A stretch of 64,000 nucleotides of DNA from Apostichopus japonicus (lineage: Eukaryota; Echinodermata; Holothuroidea; Aspidochirotida; Stichopodidae). The stretch is from positions 14,624,501 through 14,688,500 of the forward strand of contig NC_092566.1 of the NCBI RefSeq assembly GCF_037975245.1, written 5' to 3'. This document shows, piece by piece, positions 1-11,669 of this stretch. Numbering within the stretch: the first letter of the stretch is position 1; every line of letters starts with the position of its first letter. The notes beneath the pieces were generated by a model. That model was not told the origin of the DNA. It worked only from the letters and a program-made list of their open reading frames with translations, and did not search any database. A program made the position numbers and the translations under genes.

Positions 1-3000
1 GGACGTAGCCAGGAGGAGCAGGGGAGCGACTGCTCCCCCCTTTCAGTGTCGAAAAGAATGTTTACAAACTGTTGTTTTTATTAGAATGGTATTTCGTCAG
101 TGCTCTTTTGATCTTGAATACTCGTCAGCTCCGTTAACTCGATTATAATCGTAGTAACATTTAGGCCTACTGATTCAAATACATAATTAGTTTGGCAGAT
201 GCAATTAGCTAAATTTAGCCTATAGCTTATTTCAAACCTACATTTGGCTACTGCGTAATAAAATATGATATTGCCTACCTAACCCCACTTGATGGAATGT
301 CACGAACCGTATGCACAACGACGTCGACAACGTTCGTTCTCATCCTCTCTATGATTCTTCCTAAGTTGTTGCACGAACAGCATGTTATGAACCTAAGCTA
401 GCAATCGTACGTGATACACACTTCCTATAAATAATTATTACACTGCTAATACACAGCGATAACTATATTTTATTTAGGCCACTGCACATTTGGCTGTCTT
501 ACAAAATATGAAAGTTTATATTGTCCATCAGTTAAGTTCGTCAAATGTATTAAAGTCCAGACATTGGACAATAAACAAGAATCATCCTTCTGGAAAAATT
601 GAAAAAGAGCACTATGTTTGTCTTTCTGATATATTATGTAAAAGAACATGTAAAAGAATTCAAACAGGAAACAAAATCTGCTGATAATATGATATCATAT
701 GATCATGATGAAACTGGCAACAAATTGCACCAGATCGCATCTAAGGACCTTCAATTATTCAAAAATATCTCAAAGGGGAGGGGGACACCCCCTCCCTTTA
801 GACCCCTCCCCCATATCAATCGCAAAAAAGTGCTCCCTCTTTCAAATTCCTGGCTACGTCGTTGGGATATACATTGTCTCTATGGTATACAATAAAAACA
901 CGCAATGCTTATCTACGGAAGCTTAAAAGTGCCATCAACATAAGCAAAAAATTTGCCCCATAAGGTACAAATGTATCGCAAAAAGTTCGGAACATAAGTG
1001 CAGTCGCGAAAGATGGGGTGTCTGAATGACACTGACCGTATCGTTGACTATTAGTGCGGGGGGGGGGGGGGGTTCAAGGCAGCAGTCGGAATTTTCTGGC
1101 TCCAAAACTCATCCAGTTGGAATTTCAGCCACTACACCCCCCCCCCCAATCATCAGGCCTTGGCTACGTCCCTGCGCACAACCAGCTCTTCCTTTCACAG
1201 TCATGAGAGATCGGAATTAATCAAAATCGAACTCCCCATGTTACCGCCGTATACCATTTGCAAAATGAGTGTTCATGAGTGGTAATCTCTGAAAATTTCA
1301 TGAGCTCCAAATTACTGAAGGGACTTTTCTTTTTGTGGCAATAAGACCTTGGGTGGGGGTGAGGGGGAAAGGGGGAGAGGGGGAGAGGGGGAGAGGGGGA
1401 GAGGGGGAGAGGGGGAGAGGGGGGAGTTGTTAACTATATGAAACAATAAAGGTTATCATATTAACAGTTTCTCAATTTGCAGAGACATCTTTAATAACTT
1501 GATATCCCCTTATAGAAATGAAATACTCCAAAAACATGATCCTACCAGCACAAAGATACAGACCTACATAGATAGGCGGCCTATACTGGGTTACCTGTGA
1601 CCAATTCAAAGTCAGTTTGTTTTATCCTGCGCACTAGTGCCATATATGTGCAAAGCTAATGCTGATAATTATACATAATCACGAAGTAAACTCCGTGAGC
1701 CTCAGTCCGTCCATCCGTCCGTATTATTATGATCGATTGTTGAGGTGCATATACACAGTGGCGTAGCCAGCGGGGGGGGGGGGGGGGGGGCAGGGGGAGG
1801 GAGCCCCCAGTTGAAATGCTCGCCCCCCCCCACTTGCCCCCCCCCCCAATGGAATTATTGACTGAGAAAAAAAACATGAATGCACACTAAATACGTTACT
1901 GGGCCCATGTGCATATTACCATGGTTTTTATGCAATTTTTATTCTTTACCTTTTACCTTATTCTCTATCTGCGAAATTGGGTGGCCAAAATAAAAATCAC
2001 TTCCATGGGAACATTGCCTCGAAAAAGAATTTGACCTAAAGCAGCAGCGCAAAAAACGCCACTGTCTCTGTATTGTCAAATGTGGAAATTAAACGGTCTC
2101 CGCGGCACTCACAAGCGGAGGCTACGTTCAGTTTATGTTCACATGGTTATCCCTGATCCCAGGATTGTGTTCCGAAATGATTCAAACGTGAGGGACGTGT
2201 ATGGCAGAATGAATATCACAGTATTTAGAAACAATTTGCATATTGACTGAAACTTACAACAAGTTTTGCTACGCCTACGCGACCAATCGCGCTGTGTTCC
2301 TTGGGTTAGGTACATTCAACACACAACAAAATAGTATGCGCGAAATTCGTCGATAAGTTCGCAGACAGCCATCAGAATAGGCGAATTAACCTTCGCTAGA
2401 CTGTTTGAGTGAGCCCTAGACAATGAAAAAGAAGGGCCCGAAGGGGGAATGATAACATCTTTTGTTGATGGGGGGGGGGGGTGGTTACACTTCCAGGCAA
2501 GTCAGATATCATGCTGATCATCTTTGAATACTGACAGAAAGCGTAGTCTATTCAGATTTTTAAAGAGAATTATCGATGACTTTTTCAGTGATCTGTTTTA
2601 TCGTTAATAATACCTATGTGGAAATAACATTAAACGTCAGCTAACTAGAGTGACCATATGTACCCTACATTGCTGACACAATACCCGATTTGCCACAGTT
2701 TGTCATGCAAACTGTTTGGTATGTCTTTTGTACTAGCTTAGTCTGCCCCACCAATCAGACCATTAGCCCCCTTCCCACTCCCCCCCCCCCGATGGAAAAG
2801 TCTGGCTACGCCACTGCATATACAACTGTCACAAAACAATTGTCACTCAACAGCTGTCACTAAACAGCGGTCACAAAGGGGTGTAGGGTGCTCTGGGTAG
2901 AGGTAGCTCCCATTGTGTCTGTCAGCTGCACCCGGTAGCAGGGTGGACAGGCATCACTGGTCCTCACCCATCTCCTAAATCTCTCACGTGTTGGCTCCTA

Positions 3001-3259
3001 GCGTCACACCCTGGTTCACCGTCTCAGCTGGCGGGCGAAACCACGTGAGGGGGGGGTGGTGTCATCACGGCATCTCTGGGCGTAAGACTTCCACGTTGAA
3101 GTTACCGGCCAGGGCGAAGCAGTCTCAAGATGGACTCAATCGGCCACGTGATCGTATCCAGGGCGAGCTTTAAACGTTTCATTTCCAAACAGTACTTCGA
3201 TCATGTAGCCTACTTCCAAACATCCGTGTTAAAATTTAATGCGAAGGATTTCCTATACA
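1..3259. other. Gene-free repeat-rich stretch
   Basis: I see no supported exon here. The stretch holds several degenerate repeats ending in a CGTAGCC/GGCTACG core next to poly-G or poly-C (near 1-50, 776-865, 1120-1165, 1757-1850 and 2740-2815). It also has a (GGGGGAGA)n tract at 1371-1422, one copy of a dispersed repeat (1176-1360) and a GC-rich patch at 2880-3180. The patch has an open frame on plus, but I recognise no domain in it. It could be part of a retroelement 5' region, which is a guess. Confidence 0.5.
1176..1360 (+). repeat. Dispersed repeat A, copy 1
   Basis: Shares CCTTTCACAGTCATGAGAGA, TCGGAATTAATCAAAATCGA and GGCAATAAGACCTTGGGTG with 7338-7520. Confidence 0.85.
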
Positions 3260-3353
3260 CTAGTTATCGGTAATAGAAATATTGCCATATATTATACTAT
3301 ATGTCAACTTGGAGCAACCAGGTGTGACGTCAGAATAAATTAAGTATTGATTG
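3260..3353 (-). CDS. Candidate last exon of paralog 1
   Basis: 94 bp that keeps frame from the phase-2 donor of the previous exon and ends at TAG (3262-3260). It codes SDVTPGCSKLTYSIIYGN, which fits the C-terminal strands of HYR domains only loosely. The acceptor (AAATCGAAG) is weak. A different last exon, possibly beyond the left edge, cannot be ruled out. Confidence 0.35.
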
Positions 3354-5445
3354 CTTCGATTTGATACCTCAGGGGATGTAAATTGAACAACATAACCAAA
3401 GACCGTAGTGTTTTCATATTAAAGATGTAACCCAATAAGATGTGACCTACTATTTTGAGTACTAACCGTTTTGCAAAATAATTGTCGAAAAAAGCTCAAA
3501 GGTCGTTTATTATAGTACTTAATCTTATCTTTTAGATTCAAAAGTGATAAATATACCGAATAATGTACACTGCAGATTAACTTAGTGATCAGGAACACAT
3601 AGGTCTAGGCCTATACATACGTCAATAACCTATTACATTCCTAGAAAGTCAACCATTGTCTTACCTCACAGATGGACTTTTCCTGTCATCTGTTGCGACG
3701 GGATCCGGCCATGTAATTGTGGCGTGTGTAGACGCTACTTCATGACTACTGTAGCTTGGACAGTAGGTAAACCGTGGGGGGTAATCTTATGAATCAAATA
3801 TAAGGAAAATAACAAATGAAAATTCACATGATCACATGACCGGACATATATTGTTGGGAATTGGGCAGTCAATGGTATAGGAGATCCTAAAGTCCCGAAT
3901 GAATTAGGTAGGGGCATGAACCTGCAGTGTATCAGGGTAGAGTCAGATGTCAACAAAATGTGTTGCAAGACAGGGATGTTGCCCTGGGGTTGTTAACGCC
4001 GACTCCCATGTAAGGGGAGGGGGTAGTCTCAAATGGTTGCATTCTATTTATTAAAAAAGCAGGCCTAAAATTGTATTTATTTATTTGTTTGCCACAAAAG
4101 TACAAAGTGGAGGAAGTCTTCCGTAAAGCTTAAAAGCTTAACAATGTGGAAGACTCCCTGAAGAAAGAAAAGAAAAGAAAAGAAAAGAAAAGAAAAGAAA
4201 AGAAAAGAAAAGAAAAGAAAAGAAAAGAAAAGAAAAGAAAAGAAAAGAAAAGAAAAGAAAAGAAAAGAAAAGAAAAGAAAAGAAAAGAAAAGAAAAGAAA
4301 AGAAAAGAAAAGAAAAGAAAAGAAAAGAAAAGAAAAGAAAAGAAAAGAAAAGAAAAGAAAAGAAAAGAAAAGAAAAGAAAAAACAAAATATATATATGTG
4401 TATGAATATATACATAGATATAAGTACAAATTAAATGTTCAATATATATATAGTAATTACATATAGGTATAATTTAGTTTTAGTTAGTAACTAGCTATTA
4501 TTTCCTTACAAAACCACTTCTTAAAGGATGTGACTGACTTTTTACTCTTTAAATCGTTCATTAGAAGATTCCATGTTTTTGTTGCACGGTTTTGTAGGCT
4601 TAAAGTTCCAATGGTGGTATTGTAGAGATTATAGTGGGCATGATTAGCATGCCTCGTGTTATGATTATGTACATCTTTGTTACTGGTTAAAAAATTGTCA
4701 AATTGTCAACAATTGTCAAAGTATTCCAAAATACAACAAATCTAATCAGCAGTTCAGTGAGAGAAAAAATAGCCGTTTAGACCTAACCAGAGTCCTATAC
4801 ATTGTAGTCCAAATTTGCCTTAGAGTGCACGCAATTGTTTCATATTGTTTCCTAGCAGAGACTATGCATTGGAAACGTAATAAAAGAAAGAATACAAGGC
4901 AGGTTCTTGAGTATACTTTTGAGTCAATAATTTATACACATACCTGGACGCGGTGCAGGAGACCTTCGAGTCGAACTACTGCTCGAACAACCTTCTGTAG
5001 AAATCAAAAGATGAAATATCATATGTCAAACGTGTCTAAAGTGGGGTCCGGGAAGTGGGGTCCGGGAAGTGGGGTCCGGGAGGTGCCTGTAGCATATCAT
5101 CCGTCCTATCACTGAGATAAGAAATTATTATCTAACTGCCATAACTGTATTTTGTTAATTCATACAGTCCTATTTACAAAGAATCATAAAACAAAATAAT
5201 TCAGTTACATGTAGGTTGAGCTCTATAGGGAATAACAACTAATAAATATGAAAACTTGTCTAGATTATTAATTAGTTTCTTCAAGTTATAAACTATTGAT
5301 ATGAGCGAAATGCTTTAAAGAAACATTGAGAGCTAAACTGATTGTATAAATTAATGAAATTTAACATTCTATTCAACTTACTTGTATTTGGCGTAAGAAT
5401 AACTAAAATCGAAAAGATCGCCACAAATTTGATTATCAACAACAT
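3260..5445 (-). CDS. Small secreted HYR-domain protein, paralog 1 (4 exons)
   Basis: Reconstructed gene, minus strand: coding exons 5445-5382, 4994-4944, 3785-3665 and 3353-3260. They sum to 330 bp, giving 109 residues and a TAG stop. Exon 1 codes a hydrophobic signal peptide beginning MLLIIKFVAIFSILV and ends in phase 1. Exon 2 (51 bp, phase 1-1) codes a Ser/Arg/Pro-rich linker beginning KGCSSSSSTRR. Exon 3 codes an HYR-type half domain beginning PPRFTYCPS, with the ATITWPDPVATDD signature at its core, and ends in phase 2. Exon 4 (KLTYSIIYGN near its end) would complete the domain, but its acceptor has a weak pyrimidine tract. Splice sites otherwise fit GT-AG well. A strong donor at 6742-6737 may end a 5' UTR exon. 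HYR domains belong to the Ig-like fold and are common in echinoderm extracellular proteins; the role here is unknown. Exons 1-3 are much surer than exon 4. Confidence 0.6.
3665..3785 (-). CDS. HYR half-domain exon of paralog 1
   Basis: 121 bp, entered in phase 1 (acceptor TTCATAAG) and left in phase 2 (donor GAG|GTAAGA). It codes 39 residues with the HYR hallmarks: PP-x-F-x-x-CPS start, a short EVA strand, then ATITWPDPVATD. The match to the HYR consensus (CP..., V-x-W-x-x-P-x-A-x-D) is from memory of the family. Confidence 0.7.
4161..4381. repeat. (AAAAG)n microsatellite
   Basis: About 44 nearly perfect 5-bp units. All three frames on both strands stay open and give Lys/Arg or Phe/Ser repeats that are artefacts. 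Confidence 0.97.
4944..4994 (-). CDS. Linker exon of paralog 1 (Ser/Arg/Pro-rich)
   Basis: 51 bp between acceptor TTTCTACAG and donor CCAG|GTATGT. In the phase set by the signal-peptide exon it reads KGCSSSSSTRRSPAPRP. The other two frames would break the phase chain. It is GC-rich in an AT-rich surround, as is its counterpart at 8901-8963. Confidence 0.6.
5382..5445 (-). CDS. Signal-peptide exon of paralog 1
   Basis: ATG at 5445 opens 21 codons plus one base, followed by a consensus GTAAGT donor (5381-5376). The residues are hydrophobic after one lysine and end LVILTPNT, typical of a secretory signal. Length and phase are identical to the exon at 11606-11669. Confidence 0.65.
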
Positions 5446-7721
5446 AGCGATAACCAGATATACTAGGTTAACAGCTGTCAGTAGATATATGCTATAACCG
5501 TATCATGCAATCATATAATGATATGCAACCTTCAGTAAGTCCCCCTCTTTAGACAATACTCAAAGAAATATGCAGATCAACGCTTGCTTTTATTATGAAG
5601 ATATACAATAATATGTCCAGCTGTTTTCTATTTAATGTTTTCTCATTTCCGAATCCAGGGCTAGCGTCTGTAGTGATTTTAAAGCCTGGGAAATAGGAAG
5701 GAAATATCCCTTACATGAACCTGACCAAAAAAAATGTTTTTTTTTTGTTTAATGTATAAATAGTACCGTTTAATCCATTTTATGATTTTGAACGTTTCCT
5801 TAAATAAGTAATAAAAGTAGCCTATCATACCGCATCAGTCTTAATTGCTAGAAATCACCTGTTTCGGCAATATCAAGACAATCTGGGAACCTTGATCAAT
5901 TATGATCACATGACCTTACTCGACAGTTCGACATCCGGATTAAATCCTTCCTTTGCTTGCTGCTGGTATATACTCCAACTTCTCTATCCAGGGCGGACTC
6001 TATAGGAGATGCTTATGGGGTAAAATGTATCAATCTAAATCAGTAATTAAATATAATAATCAACTTATATTAATATGTTCGATGTATGCTAATATACAAC
6101 ACGATAACATCACGTTATAGTATCCTTATTATTGTCTTGTCATCTTTATAGACACTTTTTGAGTCATATCAGTAGTCATATGCAAATCGACAAAGTATCG
6201 ATCTGTCGATTTGACCTCATTTTGAACGGAAATTTGGTCAACGTGTAATGATCTGCATTGTTATGGAAAATTAAGTATATTAAAACAGGATCGATAATTT
6301 ACCACCATCCGATGCCAAAAAAAAATAGATGGTTTAGATTAAAGGTCAAAACAAAAACTTGTTTCTTCATGTATTGCTGTAATTATGATAGTTGATGAAA
6401 TGTTATCTCTATATAAATTATAAACTCAACATATCTCGTATAGTCACGAATATGCAACAGATATTGTCTCTGACACGGCGAACTTCATTTGGTGGCAATC
6501 TAGGGAGATTCATTCTGCTCAATCTACACATAGTGGTTTAGAATATCCCTGCTTACTAACGATATTGTTACAGCTCCATGATAGACTAGCTTAAATATTA
6601 AGTATTATATAGTCCAATCAGTATAGGCTTTCTCATATTACGCAACTTGCAAAAGAAATACACAGAATCTATCTATAAAAAAAATATAAATAAAAATTAT
6701 TAATCAGAACTAATTTTTATAGGCCTATATAAAACGACTTACCTGATGATTGATTTAATTATTCAGCTGTAGGATAAAGGGTCAACTTTCTTCAAATTCT
6801 CCTTTTCCTTTTTTTTTTCTGTTTTCTTTCGTAACGTCTATACCGATTTTTCGTTGCTAACGTATTCTCCCTTTTATGGGAGGCCAAACTGTAGCGTTTA
6901 CCAGTATATATGATTTGTCAAGATTCGTCGGTATCAAATGTTTCGCTTTGTTGTGTAACACATTTGATGTGTTTTATAACGGTTCAAAAACGGTTTACGC
7001 GGTATACGTTTCATACTAAAGAAAATTGCGCTTATAGCAAAGGTTGCGGAGGAAAAAATGCTTGACAAAAATATCCATAGGACAATAATGACCCCCCCCC
7101 CCCTCCTCTCTCCTTCTTATCCCTCATATAGGCCTGCAAACAACATCAACAAACTAAACGGGGACTTCCTTTTGGCCGAAGTAATTCCAACTAATCCAAC
7201 ATATAACATGCCCAAAAAACTTTCATTGAAAGTTTAATATTGAAGGGTGGTATGTTAACATGTCGCGTTGCTATAGGAACGAGCAGCATCGTCGTCACGT
7301 GGGATTTCTTAACTTCTTTAAACACAAAACGAGTTACGCACGGCCAGTCCTTCCTTTCACAGTCATGAGAGATCGGAATTAATCAAAATCGAACTCCCCA
7401 TGTTATACCATTTGCAAATTGAGTGTCCAGTGTTATTCTCTGAATATTTGATAAGCTCCACCTTATACTAAAGGGAATTCTGTTTGTGGCAATAAGACCT
7501 TGGGTGTGGTTGGGTTTGGGGTGGGAGGTGTAGATGGACGGTGGGTTTTGTAATGACTACACTACATATCGTAGTGAAACAGGTGAGGCATACAAACTGA
7601 ATGTGGTAGTGCTAAAAGAGAGTGTAGAAAGTTTAATCATCGATGTACACTCTTGGAGCATTAAGTGGTATAGTCTGCTCCTAATTTCACTTTCTGCGTT
7701 ATTTTGTCTATTTTTACATTT
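5446..7721. other. Stretch between the two HYR-type genes
   Basis: AT-rich DNA with no further coding exon that I can support. It should contain the promoter of paralog 1. A consensus CATCAG|GTAAGT donor on minus (exon end at 6743) follows a short piece with stops in all frames, as expected for a 5' UTR exon. A poly-C tract lies near 7091, and the second copy of a dispersed repeat at 7338-7520. Confidence 0.4.
7338..7520 (+). repeat. Dispersed repeat A, copy 2
   Basis: Second copy of the 1176-1360 repeat in the same orientation. It lacks a CCGCCGTA insertion seen in copy 1. Confidence 0.85.
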
Positions 7722-7797
7722 TTAACTCGTACCACATGGTAACTCGCAAGTGACAGTAGTCTGCACAGGAGAGGGACGGTAGCCTATAGCAGCGCTC
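7722..7797 (-). CDS. Candidate last exon of paralog 2
   Basis: 76 bp, in frame from the phase-2 donor, ending TAA at 7724-7722. It reads SPVQTTVTCE near the middle, like the HYR strand after the G-x-x-F-P-V-G turn, and then CGTS. The acceptor (GTCTGAATAAG) is modest. The domain would be shorter than a full HYR (about 80 residues). Confidence 0.4.
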
Positions 7798-10700
7798 CTT
7801 ATTCAGACAGACCATCATTGTGAAGGGGGCAAGCAACAGGAATTAGCTAAATCTGTTTTATCAAATCTGTGCATGTCGTTTACATGTTTCAGACTATAGT
7901 TTCTGTTAGACATGCAGGTTCCACATGTAGGCTATATGTAAATGACTTACGTCACGGAATGAGCACCAGCCGTCGGTTCCGCCCACGTGACAGCCCCAGA
8001 TGTGGCTGGTACTTCGATTGTCCCGAGGTCACCGGGGCAAGAAGTAAATTTCGGAGCTTCAGAATGTATGAGAAATGGTATATGAGATTAATGTATAAAT
8101 ATTAATGGCGACTTCACTTGTAATTCTCAATCATTTTTTGCAGTGTCCCCATGTCATACTTAATACCGTGCTTAACAGTTATTTTGGTTATAGCACGTGG
8201 AGATGTTGTACCATTGGGCAGTTGTATAGAAGGTGGCCTTGTGAACCAGGGGCGTAAACACGTACATATAGCCTAGCTACGTCTGGGGAAAGTTGATTTC
8301 CATTTGGGAAATGATATACTTTATTAGCTCTCTTCTTGCACACGACTGAAGAATTGTTTTAACAGTTTTTACAGGCCCGTATGCATGCCGATTTTCTATG
8401 GAATGTTGCGTTTACCCTTTTAAATGATAAATGGTTGGTGGTGCGTATATTCATCCGTCAACCACCTCTATGTATATGGGCATGATAATGTATGTATGTA
8501 TGTATGTATATTAGATCCTCCTGCAAGCAGGAACTCGCGAAGAAGCCTAATTGGCTTATCAAAGCCGCAAGCTGACCGAAGTCAGTCTCTCACATTCATA
8601 TTTATACGTCCATGATTATGAATTGTTAATTGTCAACATTGTGATATCATAAGCGACTTGTTAGTGAAATTAAAGAAATGTATAGAATTTGCCAGTGTTG
8701 CTTCTTCTTACATCAGACTGGTATACTGGACAAACGTTCGTCTGATAAATGACAGTTTTATTGATGTAAATTGTATCCAAACCTTTAACCCCAGACTGAT
8801 AAATCAAATAATGTATTGTATCGTCTAAGGCAAAAAAAAACAACATAAATTTGAAAATCAATTTTGACAATCTAACAAAATAAACGAAAGTAAATCGAAC
8901 CTGGAGGTGGCGGTGGCGGTCGCGGTGGTGGAGCACGCCTTCTTCGACGTCTTCGCCATGAATCTGAAAAAGTAAGAAATTCACATCTTTTTAGTAATAT
9001 ACGTACTTAGAGTTTAATTTATTATTAATTTTGATATTTCGTATATCATCATGTGAACAAAAAAATTCCACAACCCAAAGCCATGAAATGATATTACGTA
9101 TTGAAGATATTGAAAAAAAAAAGAAGAAACATTTATTTTAAGGGCCTTTTAATCAATACATTCGCTTTAATACGTGACGAATGGCGCAAAAACTCACAAC
9201 GTGTGGATTTAGTCGTGTATAGCTGACGAAAGTCGAGGCCCGAGCTATTAATTGCAATGTTCTACAGTCGATGGAAGTATAGGCTACATTGAAACCGTGA
9301 CGTAGTCAGGTAGTCAACAGCCTGGACCTCAAGACAGGCAATGCGTCCAAACTAGCCTATATATATAATGTCGGAGGAAGGTGTGTTCACGGATTTACTT
9401 ATTATGATTATTTATGGAGGTCATTAAGATTCATAGGGGTATTGAAGATCATGATGTTATGGAAAAGGCAAGGTTTGAGTTCGGGAGGGGGAGGAAGGGA
9501 ACAATAAGGTTAAGGTGATAAAAAATGATCTCCTGGGACGGATATACTCCCTCGTGTAAATCCTTGCTGTGAAACTTATTGCCGCTGGTACATTCCCCTC
9601 GCACCCCCCCCCCCCCCCTCCGGCTCACTAATGTCAGGGGTCTCGGTGCATTAATTAATCCCCGACCCGACGCTTACATTAAATTCATATTTTTAGATGC
9701 CAAAAAATAACTTTACCCCTGAGATGTATCTGTTTTTTTCAATCTGTCCTCACATGAGAGCACACACATATAATGTCCGCACTAATTGTGTTACACATTT
9801 GCAATGTCGTGGGATATCACTTTTTACCCAGTGCAGTCACGAGGAATATTGTTTAATCTTACTGCATCTCGGTGAATGGTGAATTTGCCAATATAACAGG
9901 CTATTGCTAATAATTCTGCCTCAATGTACACGTCTGGCACCGTACACCACTTTCCAAGCGCATCTCTCGTATTTAGTCATGGTACTGTATAAGCCCCCCC
10001 CCCTCCCCTCCCTCCCTATGGGCGTCGAAAGCCGGGTCAAACCAAGGGCAATTTTGTCACAGGAACCGATGTCTTAAGTTTCCATGTTCCTCATTTCCTG
10101 CATTTGAAGTTAATTGTCTGTGAAATATAAGCGACTTAATGGCTTATTTTGTGCGGTATATTTTTTTCTTCTACCTCTCCTCTTCCCCTGTTGCTTTCTT
10201 CTCACCATCCCTTGTCTAGACTACTTATAATCCCCTTTCATCTATCTCATTGTGTTCACCGTGCTCATTAACCTGTCTGTTTTCTGTGCGTGTTTTTGTC
10301 CCCTCTGTTACTGTAACTTGTCATTTAGCCTCTGAAGAAGATCCTATTAGGATCGGAACGTCAGGCCAACTTACTTTTACACAGTATATTTTTCTTTGTG
10401 TATATTAATATTCTCGCACGGACTGTAACCGGACTGTAACCTCCAAATTACATTGTTAATTGTGTAATCTTTGACGTGAATTGAGAACAATGAGGAGACA
10501 ATAGGAAGTACTAACTATCACGGTTTGCCATTAATAACTACCGAGCTAGATAGAGGTGTCGCATTAGATAGGAAACGATGTAGACCGATTTGAATCGGTA
10601 TATACGTCGATTTAAATTGACACTTATTATTATTGTTGGCCGTGATTACATAGAAATGGCCCGTAATAATGACATAATTCCCAGGAGAACGTATTTTCAA

Positions 10701-11669
10701 CATTATTAGGGGGATTTCCTATTCATCTTTCTATTTTTTTTAAAATTATTATTGTTTTTTTTTTTTTTTTTGAAAGGAACAATGTTAACAAGACATTCCC
10801 ACTCGATTCTATACATTAAATGTTTATTTCCACCGCATAGAAGAGATTTAGATAGTCCCTGAAGGTCAGATGTTTGGCAGGAATATGGTATTTTATATAA
10901 TGCCTTATACAGATGCAGAAACAAATTGGAACCTCTATTCCTGATTAATTAAGACCATCTAATTCGGGACAGGAATTACGTAGGAGCTGAAACGCTATTT
11001 GAGGCTTTATTAGCCTAGCTACTTTGTTTTTGTTTTACTTTCCTTTCTATTCTTTTGTTTTGTAAATCACCGGGATATAAAAGAATTTCCACTCCCCATT
11101 AATATTGTTGTGTTTCCACGAACCATACCTCCACCCCCCCCCCCCCCACCCAACCTCTCCCTGACCATGTGAATGTGCACGCAACGAAGATAGCTCCTTT
11201 GGTGTGGTTGTTATATGCTGGATAATATACCATCTTCATTGACCACTTTTTACCTCAAGACGACATCTTTCGCGCTCCGGCCAAAGATCCATAATAGAGT
11301 CTTGCTTTAATAAACGTACTTACGCTATGTGGTTAACGAGCGTTTTTTACCTTACCATGTGTGAAATCTTTCGAAAAGGCCCTGAACTTAATCTCGATAT
11401 TTCCCTGTTTCTAAATACTACCTATAATTTCCTAGGCCTACAAGAGAGGGACAACATGCTCAAGTAATATCACGTGATGGGATAATCTTTCATACTCTTT
11501 TAAGTTAAGTTATAAACAATTTACTGCGTAGCCTATAATTTATGTCGTAGAGCTGTACATACTAGACTGAATATAGGACTATGTATAATGTGTCACTGAA
11601 CTTACGTGCAGAAGGAAGCATCAACAAAATGCTCAAAAGGAGTAGAAGAATCCGCGAGCAGAGTTTCAT
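7722..11669 (-). CDS. Small secreted HYR-domain protein, paralog 2 (4 exons)
   Basis: Reconstructed gene, minus strand: coding exons 11669-11606, 8963-8901, 8056-7951 and 7797-7722. They sum to 309 bp, or 102 residues plus TAA. Exon 1 codes a signal peptide beginning MKLCSRILLLLLSILL and ends in phase 1, exactly 64 bp as in paralog 1. Exon 2 (63 bp, phase 1-1) reads HSWRRRRRRRAPPPRPPPPP: seven consecutive Arg, then a proline run. Exon 3 codes an HYR half domain with FTSCPGDLGTIEVP and GAVTWAEPTAG, ending in phase 2. Exon 4 supplies SPVQTTVTCELPCGTS and the stop, echoing the HYR TTVTC strand. Intron lengths are 2642, 844 and 153 bp. A secreted protein with a cationic Pro-rich head and one small domain could be antimicrobial, matrix-binding or glue-like, but nothing in the sequence decides. 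Confidence 0.6.
7951..8056 (-). CDS. HYR half-domain exon of paralog 2
   Basis: 106 bp, phase 1 in and phase 2 out, acceptor CATTCTGAAG, donor GTGAC|GTAAGT. It codes 34 complete codons with PKFTSCPGDL and EVPATSGAVTWAEPTAGAHS, close to the HYR pattern of Cys-Pro, a V-x-W strand and an E-P-T-A turn. The plus-strand open frame across it is a shadow. Confidence 0.7.
8901..8963 (-). CDS. Arg7/Pro-rich linker exon of paralog 2
   Basis: 63 bp between acceptor TTTTTCAG and donor CAG|GTTCGA. In the phase required by its neighbours it reads seven Arg in a row, then APPPRP and six Pro. The donor is slightly off consensus. The plus strand shows GGTGGCGGTGGCGGT, so a simple-repeat origin of the proline part is possible. 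Confidence 0.6.
10332..10362 (+). other. Hammerhead-like or Penelope-type hairpin motif
   Basis: CTGAAGA, then a 5-bp hairpin (GATCC/GGATC) with loop TATTA, then GGAACGTC. The order CUGANGA-stem-GAA matches the hammerhead core, but the base after the stem is off and no closing stems are evident. Similar motifs occur near the ends of Penelope-like retroelements. I see no coding part nearby. Confidence 0.3.
11606..11669 (-). CDS. Signal-peptide exon of paralog 2
   Basis: ATG at 11669, 21 codons plus one base, consensus GTAAGT donor at 11605-11600. It has a basic N-terminal region (MKLCSR), a leucine/isoleucine core and an LPSA end, a textbook signal peptide with a likely cleavage after Ala. 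An AG acceptor just upstream (TTACCAG) implies a separate 5' UTR exon. Confidence 0.65.

Noticed and set aside
2988..3173. GC-rich plus-strand frame of 61 codons
   Set aside because: No domain, no splice context, and the patch looks repeat-derived.
4077..4466. Lys/Arg- and Phe/Ser-repeat open frames on both strands
   Set aside because: All frames of an (AAAAG)n array are open. There is no start context or conserved flank.
7869..8105. Plus-strand open frame with RCGWYFDCPE
   Set aside because: It is the opposite strand of the HYR half-domain exon, which has the splice sites, phase and family match.
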